From: Trebonia sp035294225
GTDB lineage: Bacteria; Actinomycetota; Actinomycetes; Streptosporangiales; Streptosporangiaceae
NCBI GenBank assembly: GCA_035294225.1
Contig: DATGLH010000093.1
Coordinates: forward strand, 18,203 to 82,202
DNA: 64,000 nt
Direction of reading: 5' to 3'
Below are positions 45,147 to 52,941 of the stretch, in pieces. The notes below the pieces were generated by a model, which saw nothing but the letters and a program-made list of their open reading frames with translations, had not been told where the DNA came from and did not search any database. The position numbers were made by a program, and so were the translations under genes. Within the stretch, counting starts at the first letter, position 1. The number at the start of each line of letters is the position of its first letter.

Positions 45147-45432
45147 TCGTTAACGCATGAGATCCTGTCGTCCCGGCTGGTTCCCGGGCATAAGGCGCAT
45201 TGGTGCGTGACAGCCGATTCGGTTGGTCCTCGCGACTACGAGCCCACTGTCCCTCCGTGATGTCGCCGGACGGCCAGGCCGGTCCTGCACCGACAGGAAC
45301 CATACCGCGTCAGGAGCCGGTTGCACGAGCCGAATGAACGTGCATCCGGGCCTTGCATTTGCACAATATATCAGGCACCATACAAGCAAGGCATACCCCA
45401 CATACTGCGACAGACAAGGCTTTTAAGCCCCC

Positions 45433-45990
45433 ATGACGATGCAGAAAGCGGTTGCGTTGGCTCACCTGAGGGTTGCTTACGAGCCGGAGGATGACGACGA
45501 GGCGGTCAACATCCCGGCTCTGCCGGCATCCCCTCCGCAGCTCCTCCCCGTGCCCTCCGCATGGTGGGAGACCCCTGCCGTGACCAGCCGGCCGCTGAGC
45601 CCGGTCCCGGAGGAGGCCAGGACCGCGCGGCAGTTCGTGCGGGAGCTGTTCACCGGCTGGGGCCTGGGGTACCTCGCCGACGATGCCGAGCTCATCATCG
45701 CCGAACTCGTCGTGAACGCCGTAAAGCACGGGCTGCGCACCGCCCCGCAGATCGTCTCGGCCGGGTCGGCCGCACCCTCCGCCCTGCGGCTGTGCCTGCT
45801 CCGCCGGATCGGCGAGGTGATGCTCGCGGTTACCGATCCCAGCAACGAGGCGCCGGCGCCGCGGGCTCCCGGCTGGACCGGGGAAAGCGGCCGCGGACTC
45901 CAGATCGTCGGGGCGCTCAGCTACGTCTGGGGCTGGTCGCCCATCGAGGGCCACGGCAAGGCCGTCTGGGCCGTCCTCCGCTGCCCCTGA
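45433..45990 (+). CDS. Anti-sigma-factor-type ATP-binding protein (HATPase)
   Basis: ATG at 45433; 185 residues (an ATG two codons later is possible). After an N-terminal part of about 55 residues comes a GHKL ATPase fold of the RsbW/SpoIIAB kind: N-box AELVVNAVKHG near 96, G-box ESGRGLQIVGAL near 156, and no histidine-kinase phosphoacceptor region. Diverges from the DUF397 gene. HATPase, DUF397 and DUF5753 genes form a recurrent trio in Streptomyces (the abaA and whiJ types). Confidence 0.87.
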   Translation: MTMQKAVALAHLRVAYEPEDDDEAVNIPALPASPPQLLPVPSAWWETPAVTSRPLSPVPEEARTARQFVRELFTGWGLGYLADDAELIIAELVVNAVKHGLRTAPQIVSAGSAAPSALRLCLLRRIGEVMLAVTDPSNEAPAPRAPGWTGESGRGLQIVGALSYVWGWSPIEGHGKAVWAVLRCP

Positions 45991-46114
45991 TACCGGCCCT
46001 TGATATCGCTGGCCCAGGCGCGGGCGCACCTGGCCCCGTAAAACCTGGCCCCGTGGCGGAGCCCGCCGGAGCTGCTTCGCAAGGCCCCGCAAAACCGAAG
46101 CCGCCCCGTGAAAA

Positions 46115-46138
46115 GAGCCCGCCAGCTCCGGCGGGCTC
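46115..46138 (-). terminator. Terminator of the cvn operon
   Basis: GAGCCCGCC (46115-46123) pairs with GGCGGGCTC (46130-46138). Read on the minus strand the stem is followed by TTTT, a classical intrinsic terminator 47 bases after cvnD. It may also stop the converging ATPase gene. Confidence 0.75.
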
Positions 46139-46184
46139 GCAGGCGGGAACCCCCTCCGCCCGGGCTAATGGAGCGAATGATCGC

Positions 46185-46784
46185 TTACGGCGTGACCGGC
46201 TCGTCGGCCACGGTGAGCACGTGTTCAACCAGCGTGATCAGAACCTCTTTAGCGGATTCCCGCGACCGGGCATCGCACATGATGATCGGCAGCCCGGGGT
46301 CGAGGTCGAGCGCGACGCGGACGTCCTCGACCGCGTAGCGCCGTGCCCCGTCGAAACAGTTGAGGGCCACGATGAACGGGATCTCGCGGCGCTCGAAGTA
46401 GTCGATCGCGGGGAAGCAGTCGGCCAGCCGCCTGGTGTCGGCGAGCACCACGGCGCCGAGCGCGCCGAGCGCCAGCTCATCCCACATGAACCAGAACCGC
46501 TCCTGTCCCGGCGTGCCGAACAGGTACAGCACCAGGTCTTCCCGCAGCGTGATCCGGCCGAAGTCCATCGCCACGGTGGTCGTCGTCTTGCGCTCCACGC
46601 CCGTGGTGTTGTCCGTCCGGATGCTGCTTTCCGTGAGCGGCTCCTCGGTGCGCAGCGGCCGGATCTCGCTGACCGCGCCGACAAGCGTCGTCTTGCCGAC
46701 CCCGAAACCTCCCGCCAGCAAGATCTTGATCGCGCGATGGTCTCGCGGGGCCGCGCTTGCGGTTTCATAGCCCCCGTAGGCCAT
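46185..46784 (-). CDS. cvnD: Conservon GTPase (CvnD, MglA/Ras-like)
   Basis: ATG at 46784; 199 residues. P-loop GGFGVGKTTLVG near residue 28, switch region FGTPGQERFWFMWDEL near 90, and a Ras-like ALNCFDGA in place of NKxD. It is the GTPase of a membrane-associated signalling complex with CvnA, B and C. Overlaps cvnC by 20 bases. No cytochrome P450 (cvnE/F) gene follows. Confidence 0.93.
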   Translation of the reverse strand: MAYGGYETASAAPRDHRAIKILLAGGFGVGKTTLVGAVSEIRPLRTEEPLTESSIRTDNTTGVERKTTTTVAMDFGRITLREDLVLYLFGTPGQERFWFMWDELALGALGAVVLADTRRLADCFPAIDYFERREIPFIVALNCFDGARRYAVEDVRVALDLDPGLPIIMCDARSRESAKEVLITLVEHVLTVADEPVTP

Positions 46785-47142
46785 GGAGGACCTCCCTGAG
46801 CGTGTTCCTGTCAATCTGCCGCGCCTTCGTCGTGACAGGTGCCCGGATGGCGACAAGGCCGAGATCGCGCAGATCCGCCAGCAGGATGCGGACCACGCCG
46901 AGCGGCAGGTCAACGTCTGAGGCGATGTCCACCACTGTGGTCGGCGCCCGGGCAAGCTGCAGGACCGAGAGGTGCTCTGGTGCGAGAGCGGCCGGATCCG
47001 CCACCCGGCCGCGGGTCGCGATCACCGTGGCGACCAAGTCAAATGCCTCCCCGGAGTGCCGTGTCCTGCCCCGGGTCAGTGCGTACGGCCGGACCACGGG
47101 ACCGGCCTCGGCGTCGATCCAGCGCTCGTCCTTTGGCGGCAT
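46765..47142 (-). CDS. cvnC: Conservon DUF742 protein (CvnC)
   Basis: ATG at 47142; 125 residues. The DUF742 winged-helix-like domain is recognised from RPYALTRGRTRHSGEAFDLVA and VVDIASDVDLPLGVVRILLADL. Its first 104 bases overlap the end of cvnB in another frame, which is unusually long. Ends inside cvnD. Confidence 0.92.
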   Translation of the reverse strand: MPPKDERWIDAEAGPVVRPYALTRGRTRHSGEAFDLVATVIATRGRVADPAALAPEHLSVLQLARAPTTVVDIASDVDLPLGVVRILLADLRDLGLVAIRAPVTTKARQIDRNTLREVLHGLRGL

Positions 47143-47578
47143 AGGCGCCTTCTTCCTCGCTGTCGGATAACGCGGACTGTGACCGCATGTTGACCTGGAG
47201 GTGGTCGCCGGTGCGCTGTACGAGGACTGCCATCTCGTATGCCACCTGGCCGACGTCGGCTTCGGCCCCGGTGAGGACGGCCAGGCAGGTACCCTGTCCG
47301 GCCGCCGTCACGAAGAGGAACCCCGACGTCATCTCGATGATGGTCTGCCGCACTTCGCCGCCGCCGAAATGCCGCCCGGCGCCCCGCGCCAGCGATTGAA
47401 ATCCAGCGGCGAGAGCGGCCAGGTGTTCGGCGTCCGCGCGGTCTAGGCCGCGTGAGGCACCGAGCGCCAGCCCATCCTGGGACAGGAACACCGCTCGCTG
47501 GATGTGCGGGACCCTGACCACCAGGTCATCGAGGAGCCAGTCGAGCTGGCTCACCGGATAGTGGTGGTTAGTCTCCAT
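47039..47578 (-). CDS. cvnB: Conservon roadblock/LC7 protein (CvnB) with extended tail
   Basis: ATG at 47578; 179 residues. Residues 1-130 are the roadblock fold (LDWLLDDLVVRVPHIQRAVFLSQDGLALGAS, then EMTSGFLFVTAAGQGTCLAVL). CvnB proteins are typically about 140 residues; here the frame runs on for some 45 residues into cvnC, giving a basic Arg-rich tail (RALDRRRGRSRGPAVR). Either a real extension or the result of a lost stop codon. Overlaps cvnA by 11 bases. Confidence 0.9.
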   Translation of the reverse strand: METNHHYPVSQLDWLLDDLVVRVPHIQRAVFLSQDGLALGASRGLDRADAEHLAALAAGFQSLARGAGRHFGGGEVRQTIIEMTSGFLFVTAAGQGTCLAVLTGAEADVGQVAYEMAVLVQRTGDHLQVNMRSQSALSDSEEEGAYAAKGRALDRRRGRSRGPAVRTDPGQDTALRGGI

Positions 47579-50378
47579 CGGTGCTGCCCTCCGTCTCCCG
47601 TTGTGACTCTGAACGGCCTTGCAGCCAGCCGCGCTGCATGGCCGACAGTGTGTTGCGCATAACCGCAAGCGATGCCGCCGTCGCCGGGGGAACGCCCGCC
47701 GGCCCGGAGCCCGCTGGCCCGGAGCCAGCGATCGTGGAGGAGCGAAGCTGCGGCGCGAGGCTCGCCTGGCGCACGCGGCGCGGGAGGCCCTTGTAGTCCC
47801 CGGCGCCGGCGCTGCCGGGGTTCCCGTCCGGGGAACCTTCGTTGTCGCCGCTGCCGCTCTCATGGCCGCTCTCGTGACCCCCGCCAGGGCGGGGCGCCTG
47901 AGTTCGCGGCACGCCGTCGTGGCCGGGGTAAGGCAGCGGGTACGGAGCCCCGTCGGATCTGGCGGGCGTGTTAACGGGCGGGCCGGCCGGGGAGGCGGCG
48001 GGCGGGCCGCCGGACGCGCCGCCAGCGCCTGCTTCGCTGCGGCGCAGTGGGGTGAAGACGTCGAACGAGGACTCCGGCCAAACCGACTTGCGGGAGACCG
48101 GGACCCCTGTTACGACCGGCACCTCGGGCGCGCCGTGCCGCCCGCGGAGCCCCTGATGCGGGGCGCCGCTGTCCCGGTACGGGGCGCCGCTGTCCCGGTA
48201 CGGGGCGCCGTTGCCCTGGTGCGGGGCGCCGTTGCCCCGGTACGGGGCGCCGTTGCCGTGTCCGTGCCCGCCGAGGCTTTCCCGGGGAGCGGCATAGGAA
48301 CGGGCCGCCGTCCCCGGGCCCGGCGATCCGGCGCCTGCCAGTCCGCCGCCGCCCGGCCCGCCCGGCCCGGCACCCGGACCGCCCGGACTGCCCGGCCCGC
48401 CCGGACCCTCCGGTCCGGCGGCCGCCGGGACCGCCCAGGGATCGCCGGCGGTGATCGCCGCGGGTCCCTCGTCCACGATCAGCCGCTGCGGGATGAGCAC
48501 GACCGCGGTCGTGCCGCCGAACGGAGACGGCCGGAGCGTCACGCCGATACCGTGCCGCCGGGCCAGCTGTCCCACGACGAACAGGCCGAGCTGCTCGGTG
48601 TTGGCCGGGTTGATGTCCGGCGGGCTGGCCAGCCGCTCGTTCAGCTCGGCCATGCGAGCCGGCGTCATGCCCAGGCCGCGGTCTTCGATCTCGATCGCGA
48701 AGCCGTTGGCGACGGTGTCGCCGGACACCCGGACCTGGGTGAACGGCGGTGACAGCGTGGTCGCGTTCTCGATCAGCTCGGCGAGCAGGTGGATCACGTC
48801 GGTCACCGCGGATCCCGCCAGCGCGGCCTTGGACTGCGTCGCCACGGTGACCCGGGCGTAGTCCTCGACCTCGGCGATGGCGCCGCGGATCACGTCGATC
48901 AGCCGGACCGGCGCGGACCAGCTGCGGCCGGGCTGGGAACCGGAGAGGATGATCAGGCCCTCGGCGTGCCGGCGCATCCGGGTGGTGAGGTGGTCGAGCT
49001 TGAACAGGTCTTCGAGCACATCGGGGTCGGTGGCCCGGCGTTCCATGCCGTCGAGCACGGTGAGCTGGCGCTGCAACAGGGACTGGCTGCGCCTGGCCAG
49101 GTTGCGGAACACGTCGTTGATCCCCTGCCGCAGCCGCGCCTCTTCCACCGCGGACCTGATGGCGGTCTGCCGCACGGTGTCGATCGCCTGACCCACCTGG
49201 CCGATTTCGTCGCTGCCCACGCGCAGCGGCGGTGCCTCGGCCGCGATGTCCACGCTCTCGCCACGGCGCAGCCTGGCCACGACCGCCGGCAGCTGCTCTT
49301 CGGCGAGGGTGAGCGCGGTGCGGCGGAGCACGGCGAGCCGGCGGTTGATGGACCGGCCGAGCATGGCGGTGACGATCAGCGTGAGGATCAGGCCCGCCGC
49401 GCCGATCGAGGCGGTCAGCCACACCCGGGTCTTAGCGTCGTTGGCGAGCTGCTGGACGTTGGCCAGGTCCTCGTCGGCCGCGACCAGGCCGCCCTGGAAG
49501 TTGGCGTTCGCTATCGCGGAGGTGAGCCGCTGCCAGCTGGCCGCGGTCACGCCGGCAGCCTCTATCCGGGCCAGCGGCGCCCCGCTCTCGACCGCCTGCT
49601 GCGCGGTGGCCAGCTGGTTCTGTAGCGCCCTCAGGGCCGGCGTGCTCAGCGGGGCGTTGAAGGCCCCGAGCTCGGCCGGGGTGAGCAGGGCGGTGTACAG
49701 CGCGGTGTCGTCCTGCTGCCGTCCGGCCGCCTGGTTGAACGCCACCCGTCCTTCCGGGGCCAGCGTTCCCGACGCGAGCGCCCCGGCCAGCACCGCGTCC
49801 TGCTCGTCCAGGTCCTCGCGGGCGTTGACGGTGGAGATCAGCCCGAGGCCCTGGCTCGACGCGGTCGTGTCGGTCATGCTGGCCGCCTCGGCCTGGAACA
49901 CCGAGTCCTGGTCGGTGATGATCTTGGTGTAGGCGGCGAACGCGGCCAGCGGGGCCAGTTCCTTCCCGGTGACCCCGGCGCGGAGCCCGGTCATGCCGTT
50001 GATCTCGCCGGCCCACCTGGTGATGGCGGCGGTTTCCTGAGCGTTGGCGCTGGACTTCGTGCCGGGCGAGTCGAGCGCGGCCTCGAGCGGCAGCTCGCCG
50101 GCCTTGGTCGCCATGACCGACGCCTGGTAGGCGTTGCCGTTCGCGGTGTCCGGGCGCGAGAGGTAGACGACAGCAGCGCGGCGCTCGGCCTGCAGGAGGC
50201 TGACGAACCGGGTTATCGGCTCAGAGGTGGCCTTGATCAGGCCCGGCGCGCGGTCCAGGTTCTGGAAGTTGGTGACGGATGTGTACGCGACATAGGCGAA
50301 CAGGCCCATCATCGTGATCAGCGGGATGGCTACCAGGAAGTAGATTGTGAGCCGGATGGATCGACCGCGCGATCCCAT
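47568..50378 (-). CDS. cvnA: Conservon sensor histidine-kinase-like protein (CvnA) with nitrate/nitrite-sensing domain
   Basis: ATG at 50378 after a GGGGG binding site; 936 residues. Order: transmembrane helix 12-33, extracytoplasmic NIT-type sensor (about 40-325), second helix (about 331-353), HAMP, a dimerisation-like region (RRSQSLLQRQLTVLDGMERR), and a GHKL ATPase with ELIENATTLSPP and LGLFVVGQLARRHG. The C-terminal 270 residues are Gly/Pro/Ala-rich and contain GNGAPYR-type heptads encoded by 21-base DNA repeats (48160-48260). It heads the operon cvnA-B-C-D, divergent from pcrA. Confidence 0.93.
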   Translation of the reverse strand: MGSRGRSIRLTIYFLVAIPLITMMGLFAYVAYTSVTNFQNLDRAPGLIKATSEPITRFVSLLQAERRAAVVYLSRPDTANGNAYQASVMATKAGELPLEAALDSPGTKSSANAQETAAITRWAGEINGMTGLRAGVTGKELAPLAAFAAYTKIITDQDSVFQAEAASMTDTTASSQGLGLISTVNAREDLDEQDAVLAGALASGTLAPEGRVAFNQAAGRQQDDTALYTALLTPAELGAFNAPLSTPALRALQNQLATAQQAVESGAPLARIEAAGVTAASWQRLTSAIANANFQGGLVAADEDLANVQQLANDAKTRVWLTASIGAAGLILTLIVTAMLGRSINRRLAVLRRTALTLAEEQLPAVVARLRRGESVDIAAEAPPLRVGSDEIGQVGQAIDTVRQTAIRSAVEEARLRQGINDVFRNLARRSQSLLQRQLTVLDGMERRATDPDVLEDLFKLDHLTTRMRRHAEGLIILSGSQPGRSWSAPVRLIDVIRGAIAEVEDYARVTVATQSKAALAGSAVTDVIHLLAELIENATTLSPPFTQVRVSGDTVANGFAIEIEDRGLGMTPARMAELNERLASPPDINPANTEQLGLFVVGQLARRHGIGVTLRPSPFGGTTAVVLIPQRLIVDEGPAAITAGDPWAVPAAAGPEGPGGPGSPGGPGAGPGGPGGGGLAGAGSPGPGTAARSYAAPRESLGGHGHGNGAPYRGNGAPHQGNGAPYRDSGAPYRDSGAPHQGLRGRHGAPEVPVVTGVPVSRKSVWPESSFDVFTPLRRSEAGAGGASGGPPAASPAGPPVNTPARSDGAPYPLPYPGHDGVPRTQAPRPGGGHESGHESGSGDNEGSPDGNPGSAGAGDYKGLPRRVRQASLAPQLRSSTIAGSGPAGSGPAGVPPATAASLAVMRNTLSAMQRGWLQGRSESQRETEGSTDGD

Positions 50379-50539
50379 GAGAAGACCCCCTGCGGTTGCG
50401 GGCAAAGCCAAGCAACGATATCGCGCATGAGGCTAGATCGTAGCCAAATCGGTACAATTTGTTTCTTAATATCTGCTGGTCGCAGCCCTGCGGGGCCGAC
50501 ACGGCCACCCGGCGGCCCGCGTTTGTCGGCCGGTGCGCC

Positions 50540-50545
50540 TAGGCT
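50540..50545 (+). promoter_or_regulatory. Leaderless-type -10 box for pcrA
   Basis: TAGGCT followed by seven bases and the ATG at 50553. It supports this start over the longer open frame from 50427. Confidence 0.55.
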
Positions 50546-50552
50546 GGGCACC

Positions 50553-52868
50553 ATGCCCTCGACCGCGACGCACCGGCTGCCGCCCGGCGGCGGAGACCAG
50601 CCGGCTCTTCTTGACGGCCTCAACCCCCAGCAGCGCGCTGCCGTCGTGCACGCCGGCGGCCCGCTGCTGATCGTGGCCGGGGCAGGCTCGGGCAAGACGC
50701 GGGTCCTCACCCACCGGATCGCCTACCTGCTGGCCGAACGCGGGGTCTCGCCGGGCGAGGTCCTGGCCATCACGTTCACGAACAAGGCGGCCGCCGAGAT
50801 GGCGGCCCGCGTCGCGCAGCTGGTCGGGGACCGCCGCGCGCGGTCGATGTGGGTGATGACGTTCCACTCCGCGTGCGTCCGGATCCTGCGCCGGGAGGCG
50901 AGGCGGTTCGGCTACCCGCAGAACTTCTCGATCTACGACGCGGCCGATTCGCAGCGCCTGATGGCCCTGGTCTGCCGGGAACTGGACCTGGACGCGCGCC
51001 AGTACCCGCCGAAGGCGGTCGCGGCGCAGGTCTCGAACGCCAAGAACGAGCTGGTCGACCACGAATCGTTCGCGGCACGCGCCCGGACGGCACGCGAAAA
51101 GGCGGTCGCCGAGGCGTACGCGGAATACCAGCGCCGCCTGGCCGCGGCGGGCGCGATGGACTTCGACGACCTGATCATGGTCACGGTCAACCTGTTCCAG
51201 GCATTCCCCGAGGTCGCGCGCTGCTGGCGGCGCCGCTTCCGGCACGTGCTCGTGGACGAGTACCAGGACACGAACCACGCCCAGTACGTCCTCGTCCGCG
51301 AGCTCGTCTCGGGCGGTTCCCCGCTTTTCGCATCCCGAACGCATGAGGCCGACTCCGGCGGCTCACCCGACTCCGACGAGGATGTCCCGCCGTCCGAGCT
51401 GTGCGTGGTGGGCGACGCGGACCAGTCGATCTACGCCTTCCGCGGCGCGACGATCAGGAACATCGTCGAGTTCGAGGAGGACTACCCGGACGCGACGGTG
51501 ATCTTGCTTGAGCAGAACTACCGGTCTACGCAGACCATCCTGAGCGCGGCTAACGCGGTGGTGTCGCGCAATCCGGGCCGCAAGCCGAAGAACCTGTGGT
51601 CCGATGCGGGCGCCGGCCCGCCGATCGTCGGCTATGTCGCCGACAACGAGCACGACGAGGCGGCGTTCGTCGCCGGGGAGGTGGACCGGCTCACCGACGA
51701 AGGCGAGGCGACCCCCGGCCAGGTGGCGGTCTTCTACCGGACGAACGCGCAGTCCCGGGTGTTCGAGGAAGTGTTCATCCGCGTCGGCCTGCCGTACCGG
51801 GTGGTCGGCGGCGTCCGGTTCTACGAGCGGCGCGAGGTCCGCGACCTGCTCGCGTACCTGCGGCTGATCGCCAACCCCGCGGACGAGGTGTCCCTGCGCC
51901 GGGTGCTCAACGTGCCCAAGCGCGGCATCGGCGAGCGGGCCGGGGAATACGTGGCCGCCTACGCCGCGCGCGAGCGCATCTCGTTCGCCGAGGCGCTGCG
52001 CTCGCCGCACGACGTGCCGGGCCTGGCGGCCCGGTCGGCCGCGGCGATCGCGGGGTTCAACGCGCTGATCGACGACCTGCGGGAGCAGGCCGCCGCCGGC
52101 GGGCCGGTCGCCGAGCTTGTCGAGGCGGTGCTCGACCGGACCGGCTACCAGCTCTCGCTGGAGACCTCGCCGGACCTGCAAGACGCGACACGGGTGGAGA
52201 ACTTGCAGGAATTGGTCTCGGTGGCGCGCGAGTTCGACGGCAGCGCGCCGGACGGCACGCTCGCGGAGTTCCTCGAGCGGGTCGCGCTGGTCGCCGACGC
52301 GGACGAGATCCCGGACGGGGACGATCACGGCGGCATGGTGACGCTGATGACGCTGCACACCGCGAAGGGCCTGGAATTCCCCGTGGTGTTCCTCACCGGC
52401 ATGGAGGAGGAGGTATTCCCGCACCAGCGGTCGCTGACCAGCCAGCGCGAGCTGGAGGAGGAACGGCGGCTCGCCTACGTCGGGATCACCCGTGCCATGC
52501 GGCGGCTCTACCTGACCCGCGCGGCGTCCCGCAACTGGTGGGGCCGCCCGGCGTTCCACACCCCGTCCCGGTTCCTGTCCGAGATCCCGTCATCGCTGAT
52601 CGAGTGGAAGCGCGACGCGATGGCCGCCGCCGCGGCCTCTTCGCCGGCGTCGGAGCGGATGGCCTCGCGGCCCGGGGTGGCCTCGGTGGGCAACCGGGCG
52701 GTGCCGGTCCTGGCGCCGGGGGACCGGGTGACCCACGACAAGTTCGGCCTCGGCACGGTGGTGTCCGCCGACGGGTACGGCGACCAGGCCGAAGCGAAGA
52801 TCGACTTCGGCGGCGAGTACGGTGTCAAGCACCTGGTGCTCCGCTATGCCCCGCTGGAGAAGCTGTAA
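50553..52868 (+). CDS. pcrA: ATP-dependent DNA helicase PcrA/UvrD
   Basis: 3'-5' superfamily 1 helicase in repair and replication. ATG at 50553; 771 residues. Walker A GAGSGKTRVLT near 46, motif II DEYQDTNHAQY, motif III VVGDADQSIYAFRGA, motif IV QNYRST, motif V VTLMTLHTAKGLEFPVVF and motif VI VGITRAMRRLYL. A 25-residue Ser/Asp-rich loop sits before motif III (GGSPLFASRTHEADSGG). The C terminus has the PcrA RNA-polymerase-binding Tudor-like fold (PGDRVTHDKFGLGTVVS). Confidence 0.95.
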   Translation: MPSTATHRLPPGGGDQPALLDGLNPQQRAAVVHAGGPLLIVAGAGSGKTRVLTHRIAYLLAERGVSPGEVLAITFTNKAAAEMAARVAQLVGDRRARSMWVMTFHSACVRILRREARRFGYPQNFSIYDAADSQRLMALVCRELDLDARQYPPKAVAAQVSNAKNELVDHESFAARARTAREKAVAEAYAEYQRRLAAAGAMDFDDLIMVTVNLFQAFPEVARCWRRRFRHVLVDEYQDTNHAQYVLVRELVSGGSPLFASRTHEADSGGSPDSDEDVPPSELCVVGDADQSIYAFRGATIRNIVEFEEDYPDATVILLEQNYRSTQTILSAANAVVSRNPGRKPKNLWSDAGAGPPIVGYVADNEHDEAAFVAGEVDRLTDEGEATPGQVAVFYRTNAQSRVFEEVFIRVGLPYRVVGGVRFYERREVRDLLAYLRLIANPADEVSLRRVLNVPKRGIGERAGEYVAAYAARERISFAEALRSPHDVPGLAARSAAAIAGFNALIDDLREQAAAGGPVAELVEAVLDRTGYQLSLETSPDLQDATRVENLQELVSVAREFDGSAPDGTLAEFLERVALVADADEIPDGDDHGGMVTLMTLHTAKGLEFPVVFLTGMEEEVFPHQRSLTSQRELEEERRLAYVGITRAMRRLYLTRAASRNWWGRPAFHTPSRFLSEIPSSLIEWKRDAMAAAAASSPASERMASRPGVASVGNRAVPVLAPGDRVTHDKFGLGTVVSADGYGDQAEAKIDFGGEYGVKHLVLRYAPLEKL

Positions 52869-52900
52869 CGCGCTGTGCCCCGCCGGAGAAGCTGTAACGC
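52843..52900 (+). repeat. 29-base tandem duplication of the pcrA 3' end
   Basis: 52843-52871, encoding the last codons of pcrA (APLEKL and stop), is duplicated directly as 52872-52900 with two substitutions. The second copy follows the stop and is not translated. The short gap to the convergent gene holds nothing else. Confidence 0.8.
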
Positions 52901-52941
52901 CGCCGGCGCGCCGTCTGCCGCCCCCCCGTGGGCCGGAGGCT

